From: an uncultured Sutterella sp.
GTDB taxonomy: Bacteria; Pseudomonadota; Gammaproteobacteria; Burkholderiales; Burkholderiaceae_F
DNA length: 16,129 bases
Assembly (NCBI GenBank): GCA_900764215.1
Contig: CAAFNI010000415.1
Coordinates: 1-16,129 of the forward strand
Reading direction: 5' to 3'
Below the pieces are notes generated by a model. That model was not told the origin of the DNA, did not search any database, and worked only from the letters and a program-made list of their open reading frames with translations. How positions within the stretch are numbered: position 1 is the stretch's first letter; every line of letters begins with the position of its first letter. The position numbers were made by a program, and so were the translations under genes. Positions 6,971 through 16,129 of this stretch are shown here, piece by piece.

Positions 6971-7231
6971 TCAGAGTCCGCCTGCGAGCAGCGCAAGAAC
7001 GCCGCCGCGTGCGCGCGCATGCGCGGCGTGCACGGGCTGGCGCACGGCCTGAACGGACGAAGTGCGGGAAGAACGCGCGGAACGGGGCTTTTCGCCGGCC
7101 TTTCGCACGCTCACGGTGCCGTCGGCCTCCACAACGAAGTCCACGCAGGAACAACCGTCCTCGAGCCCGAGAAAGTCACGGATTTCCTTGGGGATCGTCA
7201 CCTGTCCCTTGATGGTCAAACGATGCGACAT
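6971..7231 (-). CDS. AbrB/MazE/SpoVT-type DNA-binding protein (antitoxin-like)
   Basis: 86 residues. Residues 1-49 form a swapped-hairpin AbrB/MazE domain (MSHRLTIKGQVTIPKEIRDF and onward to VSVRKAGEK), which includes the conserved GQVTIPKEIR segment. Such proteins are dimeric DNA binders, most often antitoxins or transition-state regulators. The start is fixed by an excellent AAGGAG ribosome site about six bases before the ATG at 7231-7229. The remaining 37 residues are Arg/Ala/Val-rich and low in complexity, unlike the family, so the C-terminus may result from drift or a frameshift. No PIN-, MazF- or RelE-type toxin gene is seen on either side, so it may be an orphan. Upstream, in place of a partner gene, is a highly structured non-coding stretch. 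Confidence 0.78.
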   Translation of the reverse strand: MSHRLTIKGQVTIPKEIRDFLGLEDGCSCVDFVVEADGTVSVRKAGEKPRSARSSRTSSVQAVRQPVHAAHARARGGVLALLAGGL

Positions 7232-7301
7232 ATGCTTCTCCTTCATGCGGATAAAAGGTGGATGGATGTGCATGCCGCAGAAGCTTTTCCGACCAGGCGA
7301 C

Positions 7302-7608
7302 GCTCATCCTCGATGAGGTCGGTGAACCCGGATGCGAAAAAGCCTCCCGCAGCGTACACGCATGTCGAGAGGCATTGCCATTCTCCGTATGTTTGTCGGT
7401 GCGCGATGAGCTACCGGCCACATGGCCTCCCGCGGAGGCCACCACCTTGCCCGGAGGCGGGCAGGTTGGCGTGAGGGCTTTTAGGAAAGCCCCCATCTCT
7501 TCATGCTGTTGAATGAATATACACGCCGAAGAACGCCGGCGCAAGGCGACTACCAAGGATAGGTGATGGGCAAAGTGCCTAGGAGAAAGACCTTAGGCAG
7601 GCCCTTGG

Positions 7609-7616
<8 letters not shown>
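7302..7616 (-). other. Highly structured gene-free segment; possible TnpB-type omega-RNA / IS200-IS605 right-end remnant or other ncRNA
   Basis: No convincing gene lies between the abrB-like start (7231) and the helicase stop (7609). The segment is full of inverted repeats (plus-strand coordinates): GCGACT-ACCAAGG (7546-7558) with CCTTGGT-C-AGTCGC (7603-7616), enclosing TGCCTAGG/CCTTAGGCA (7576-7583/7591-7599); CGCCG/CGGCG (7524-7528/7537-7541); GGGCTTT/AAAGCCC (7475-7481/7486-7492); CCTTGCCCG/CGGGCAGG (7445-7453/7458-7465); TGGCCTCC/GGAGGCCA (7423-7430/7434-7441); and CTCATC/GATGAG (7303-7308/7312-7317). An open frame on the minus strand across it reads, in part, VVASAGGHVAG and later TLREAFSHPGSP. 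These resemble the loosely conserved tails of TnpB proteins, whose 3' coding region overlaps the omega-RNA and ends near a TTCAC-type sequence (here at 7327-7321). The structure is seen directly; the TnpB link is inference. Confidence 0.35.
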
Positions 7617-9060
<1,444 letters not shown>

Positions 9061-9097
9061 GCTGCTGACGGTCTCTTGAATGTCTCTAGAGTGAGAA

Positions 9098-9131
9098 CTG
9101 CAGGCCGCGAAGACATTCGTCACGCCTGCAG
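9098..9131 (-). promoter_or_regulatory. Inverted repeat in the rhlE leader
   Basis: CTGCAGGC (9098-9105) and GCCTGCAG (9124-9131) form a perfect 8-bp inverted repeat with an 18-base loop, 38 bases upstream of the rhlE start. A possible -10, TAAAAT on the minus strand at 9178-9173, would place it inside the transcribed leader. It could be an RNA hairpin controlling helicase expression or a DNA operator. Confidence 0.35.
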
Positions 9132-9245
9132 GCGGCGCCGCAAAAGCACTTGCTGAACGCCTGAAAACGGTTATTTTAGCGGGATTCCGCACACGGCGCA
9201 GACGATGCGGCCGTTCGACGGACCGCATCGGACGCCCAGAAATGT

Positions 9246-9271
9246 GAAAAGGCCCCCGCAGGAGCCTTTTC
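9246..9271 (-). terminator. Terminator of the second sigma-70 gene
   Basis: GAAAAGGC (9246-9253) and GCCTTTTC (9264-9271) form a perfect 8-bp stem with a 10-base loop, about 30 bases past the stop codon at 9303. The minus strand ends the stem in CCTTTTC. It separates the sigma gene from rhlE. Confidence 0.7.
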
Positions 9272-9302
9272 GGAGACGCCCCTCAAAACGGCGTCAACGG
9301 GA

Positions 9303-11255
<1,953 letters not shown>

Positions 11256-11704
11256 CTGTTCAAATCTCTTGTTGGCGGAGCTTTTATGGCTTCAGCTGCC
11301 CCGCTTCTTCCTAATTTCTCCGAGCCGCCTGGCGCCGTCCTCTTCCCGCATTTTCCTCTCGTCCGCCCGACTCTTCTCGTCTTCTCGGGGCCTGCCGACT
11401 ATCGGCCTGGGAACTCTGCCTCTGGGGAACAGCAACCGGTCATCCTGCGCAGCCCGGCACTGCAGCAATTCTTTTTCGTCCTTCGTCCGGCGCTTCGTGC
11501 CGCCGCCTGCCCGGTCTCCCGTACTCTCCCGGAGCACCGCTTGCCTGCGTCTCCGGCGGTTCAGGCCGCACGCCGCCTTCCTCGACGATGTCGGCAGACA
11601 CCGTCATGGGCGAAAAAAGGCGACTAGCTTAACACTGCGCCTTACTCTTTTCAAGCCGAAAAAGCAAATGACAAAATGCAAATGTCGTAGCGCCGCCCAT
11701 AAAG
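11256..11704 (-). other. Leader region of the second sigma gene, holding an in-frame relic ORF
   Basis: Between the two sigma genes there is no independent recognised gene. In the same frame as the 650-aa sigma gene, an 81-codon open stretch runs from a GTG at 11537 to a single TGA at 11294-11292. After that the frame stays open for 12 codons into the sigma ATG. Its predicted peptide is very rich in Arg, Lys and Glu (for example REDEKSRADERKMREEDGAR). It may be the decayed equivalent of the long charged N-terminus of the main RpoD, or simply purine-rich leader sequence. No strong ribosome site precedes it. Confidence 0.3.
11626..11654 (-). promoter_or_regulatory. Predicted promoter of the second sigma gene
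   Basis: On the minus strand, TTGAAA (11654-11649; 5/6 to -35), a spacer of exactly 17 bases and TAAGCT (11631-11626; 3/6 to -10). Transcription would start near 11619 and leave a leader of about 365 bases before the ATG at 11255. The CTTGAAA could suggest a heat-shock promoter, but no CCCAT-type -10 is at the right distance. Confidence 0.4.
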
Positions 11705-11738
11705 CGATCGGGGAGCAGCCTGCGCCGCTCCCCGATTG
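11705..11738 (-). terminator. Terminator of rpoD
   Basis: ATCGGGGAGC (11707-11716) and GCTCCCCGAT (11727-11736) form a perfect 10-bp stem, extended by one G-U and one C-G pair, with a 10-base loop. It lies ten bases after the rpoD stop. On the minus strand it is followed by CTTTATG, a short T-run, so some read-through into the second sigma gene is possible. Confidence 0.75.
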
Positions 11739-11747
11739 CGGGATCCG

Positions 11748-14216
<2,469 letters not shown>

Positions 14217-14466
14217 ACCTGCCCTCTTCTGCTGAGTCGATGCGCATCTCTCTCGAACCGACTCCCTGCGCTGCGCGCGACTGACTAGGCCGCGCGGCAC
14301 GCGGATCAAACACGGAGGCCGCGCCGGCCTCCCTTCGCCGCTGCATGCGGAGCATGGCCCCCCTCGGGCGCACTCCGACGCATCTTTTGCCCTGAATTCT
14401 TCCGGCCGAAAAACTCACGGCAAAATCCGCGTGACGTCTTCGCGTGATGTCATTTGTTGGAGCGCA

Positions 14467-14495
14467 ATCAAGCGCAACTTTTTCAAACGTTTCAA
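14467..14495 (-). promoter_or_regulatory. Candidate rpoD promoter
   Basis: On the minus strand TTGAAA (14495-14490), a 17-base spacer and CTTGAT (14472-14467) form a weak sigma-70-like pair about 250 bases upstream of rpoD. It lies in an AT-rich island with the direct repeat TTTCAAACG / TTTCAAAAA (plus strand, 14481-14498). Other placements are possible. Confidence 0.3.
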
Positions 14496-14579
14496 AAAAG
14501 TACGCCTTTTCGCTTGACAAAGCAAAGGACAATGACTCTTTTATTCTGCCACACGCCTTCCGAATATGGAGGCTTCGTA

Positions 14580-14624
14580 ATGGCAATCCCTGCCATCGGA
14601 ACCACGTTTTTCAGGCAAAAATGA
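14580..14624 (+). CDS. Possible 14-residue small ORF between rpoD and the ABC operon
   Basis: A 14-codon frame, MAIPAIGTTFFRQK, preceded by a strong ATGGAGG Shine-Dalgarno seven bases before the ATG. That is better than the site of most large genes here. A perfect -35 TTGACA lies at 14514-14519, but the -10 is unclear (T-rich sequence near 14537-14544). The unit runs straight into the hairpin at 14639-14661. It might be a small protein, a leader peptide or chance. It is not a known family to me. Confidence 0.3.
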   Translation: MAIPAIGTTFFRQK

Positions 14625-14628
14625 TGCG

Positions 14629-14661
14629 CAAAATCAAAAAACGGCGGAAAATCCGCCGTTT
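14629..14661 (-). terminator. Terminator of the ABC transporter operon
   Basis: AAACGGCGGA (14639-14648) and TCCGCCGTTT (14652-14661) form a perfect 10-bp stem with a 3-base loop. On the minus strand the stem ends in a run of T residues and continues as GATTTTG, a classic intrinsic terminator 40 bases after the permease stop. On the plus strand it has only TTT and would be weak. Confidence 0.92.
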
Positions 14662-14700
14662 CTGATGGTTAGTCCGAATAGGCACGGCCGCAGCGCGGAC

Positions 14701-15447
14701 CTATCGCCTGCCGGTAAAAAGCCAGGGGCAGCACAGCCGCTCGAGCAATCCGATGACGCCGTAGAGCACGAGGCCGAGGAGGCTCATGCCGAGGATGGCG
14801 TTGAACATCGAAAGCACGTCTCCGATGCCCCACGCGTCCATGATGAGGTAGCCGAGCCCGGAAGTCGTCGCGAAGCTTTCCGCCAGAAAGAGCACCGCCA
14901 CGGCCGTGCCGCTCGCCACCTTGAGCGACGTGAAGAGCGCAGGGAGGGCCGCGGGCAGGTAGAGATGCCTGACGGCCTCTGCGGTCGTGCCTCCCATTGA
15001 GCGGAAGGCCTTGACGTAGGAAGGATCGATGCTGAGCGCGGCCGCGCGGATGATGACGAGCACCTGATAGCCTGTTGTGAGGGCAATGAGAAGGACGCGG
15101 GAAGCGTCTCCCAGCCCCACGAGCGTGAAGAAGACCGGCAGCAGCACGATCTTGGGAAGCGGATACGTGATGAAGAGAAGCGGGCTCCCCGCCAGATCCG
15201 CCGCGCGGCAGTGTCCGAGCAGAAGCCCGAGCGGGAAGGCGACCGCCACGGCGGCGGCCAGGCCGAGCGTCAGGCGCCAGAGGCTCACGAGAATGTGTCC
15301 CCAGAATTCGGGCGCGGCGAGCGATTGGGCAAAGAGCCTGAGCGTCGCGATCGGATCGGGCAGAAGGTCCGGTCCCAGCGCCAGGGCGCCCGCATGCCAG
15401 CAGCCGCCCAGAAAGAGAAAGCCGAGCACGTAGCGCAGCACGATCAT
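14701..15447 (-). CDS. ABC transporter permease, nitrate/sulfonate/taurine (SsuC/TauC) type
   Basis: 248 residues with about six hydrophobic membrane segments. The cytoplasmic EAA coupling loop is visible around residue 160 (EAVRHLYLPAALPALFTSLKVASG), typical of binding-protein-dependent inner-membrane permeases. The opening WHAGALALGPDLLPDPIAT and the SLWRLTLGLAAAVAVAFPLGLLLG stretch match the SsuC/TauC/nitrate branch. The same branch also contains riboflavin and pyrimidine-precursor importers, so the substrate is open. The ATG at 15447 overlaps the ATPase stop (ATGA, 15447-15444), so the two are translationally coupled. The operon ends at the terminator at 14661. Confidence 0.88.
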   Translation of the reverse strand: MIVLRYVLGFLFLGGCWHAGALALGPDLLPDPIATLRLFAQSLAAPEFWGHILVSLWRLTLGLAAAVAVAFPLGLLLGHCRAADLAGSPLLFITYPLPKIVLLPVFFTLVGLGDASRVLLIALTTGYQVLVIIRAAALSIDPSYVKAFRSMGGTTAEAVRHLYLPAALPALFTSLKVASGTAVAVLFLAESFATTSGLGYLIMDAWGIGDVLSMFNAILGMSLLGLVLYGVIGLLERLCCPWLFTGRR

Positions 15448-16104
15448 TCGTCTTCTCCCGAAGCGGCCGCGAGCCCGGCATGGATGCGGCGCACGGTGTC
15501 GTAAAAGGCGGGCGAATTGCGGTCGCCGCAGCCGAGCGTCTTGGAATAAGCCGGATTTTCAAAGCATTCGGGCGCCCTGCGGCCGTGAGGCGCAAGCATC
15601 AGAACGTGCGAGCCGAGCGCGACGGCCTCGCTGATGTCGTGCGTCACGAGAATCACGCTGCAGGGATGGCGGCGGCGAAGCGTCGTCAGAAAGTCCTGCA
15701 TGCGGGCCCGCAAAAGCGCGTCCAGGGCAGAAAAGGGCTCGTCCATGAAAAGCACCTGAGGCTGGACGATGAGCGCGCGGCCTAGCGCAAGACGCTGCCG
15801 CTGACCGCCCGAGAGTTCCGAGGGAAAGCGCGATTCGAGTCCCGCGAGCTTGAGCTCGCTCAGCATGGCTGAAACGCGGCCGGCCGCATCGGCGCAGCGC
15901 CCGGCCGCGAGCTCGAGAGGCAGCGCAAGGTTTTCCCGCACGCGCTTCCAGGGAAAGAGGCCGAGATGCTGCCAGACGAAGCTCGTGCGCACGTCCTGAA
16001 TCGAACGGGAACCTTCCTCGGAGGTGCTCCATCGGACTGTTCCCGACATGGCGGGCCTCAGGCCCGCGAGCGCGGTGAGAAGCGTCGACTTGCCGCACCC
16101 GGAC
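15444..16104 (-). CDS. ABC transporter ATP-binding protein, SsuB/TauB type (5' truncated by contig end)
   Basis: About 220 residues remain. The genomic sequence starts inside the Walker A motif (SGCGKST), and the first 30-40 residues are missing. Q-loop WQHLGLFPW, signature LSGGQRQRLALGRAL, Walker B VLFMDEPFSALD and the switch VTHD are all present, so the rest appears functional. It supplies ATP hydrolysis for import through the overlapping permease. The substrate-binding protein, which would suggest the substrate, is not in the window. An apparent start giving MCIRDR at 16121 is not real: those residues are translated from Nextera adapter sequence at 16105-16129. The gene should be annotated as partial. 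Confidence 0.92.
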
Positions 16105-16129
16105 CTGTCTCTTATACACATCTCCGAGC
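16105..16129. other. Tn5 mosaic end / Illumina Nextera adapter contamination
   Basis: CTGTCTCTTATACACATCT (16105-16123) is the 19-bp Tn5 mosaic end, and CCGAGC after it is the start of the standard Nextera read-2 adapter. It cuts an ABC ATPase inside its Walker A motif at the very end of the window. It is library-preparation sequence left on a contig end, not genome. Confidence 0.97.

Noticed and set aside
7176..7556. 126-codon minus-strand open frame treated as an intact protein gene
   Set aside because: It starts only at a TTG without a ribosome site, overlaps the start of the well-supported AbrB-like gene and spans several strong hairpins. At best it is a remnant.
16105..16129. Tn5-like transposon end
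   Set aside because: The sequence is exactly the commercial mosaic end plus adapter at the contig terminus, so it is a library artefact and not a mobile element.

Overview
The window is a GC-rich stretch of bacterial chromosome. The best guess is a betaproteobacterium of the order Burkholderiales, perhaps a gut Sutterellaceae relative. This rests on general features only: an RpoD with a long Lys/Ala-rich and then acidic N-terminal extension, strong G/C third-position bias, and the style of the ImuB, GltX and RhlE proteins. No 16S gene is present, so the placement is tentative. The right-hand end is not genomic: the last 25 bases are the Tn5 mosaic end plus the start of an Illumina Nextera adapter, so this is the end of a draft contig.

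Left part (1-5000). The window opens inside an ImuB-like Y-family polymerase gene (C-terminal part only). It is followed by queH (epoxyqueuosine reductase, tRNA queuosine synthesis) and a strong terminator shared with a convergent LTA-synthase/sulfatase-type membrane phosphotransferase. A DUF401-family membrane transporter is transcribed divergently from the latter.

Middle part (5000-7620). gltX (glutamyl-tRNA synthetase) has its own terminator and is followed by a tRNA-Glu gene with anticodon CUC, so the enzyme and a cognate tRNA sit side by side. Next, on the minus strand, is a small AbrB/MazE-type DNA-binding protein gene with a strong ribosome binding site. Upstream of it is a roughly 300-base stretch with no convincing gene but at least five strong hairpins, one of them a 13-bp outer stem. 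It may be a structured RNA or the right-end remnant of an IS200/IS605 (TnpB) element.

Right part (7600-14700, all minus strand). A DEAD-box RNA helicase (RhlE type) and two large sigma-70 genes lie head to tail. The upstream sigma gene (822 aa) is the canonical RpoD. The downstream one (650 aa) is a full-length paralogue that keeps regions 1.1, 1.2, the non-conserved insertion, 2, 3 and 4, but differs in the sigma finger and elsewhere. Two housekeeping-type sigma factors in tandem, away from the usual rpsU-dnaG-rpoD operon, is the most notable genetic feature here.

Right end (14700-16104). A permease and a truncated ATPase of a nitrate/sulfonate/taurine-type ABC importer overlap by four bases and end at a strong terminator. 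Between this terminator and rpoD is a 14-codon ORF with an excellent Shine-Dalgarno on the plus strand.
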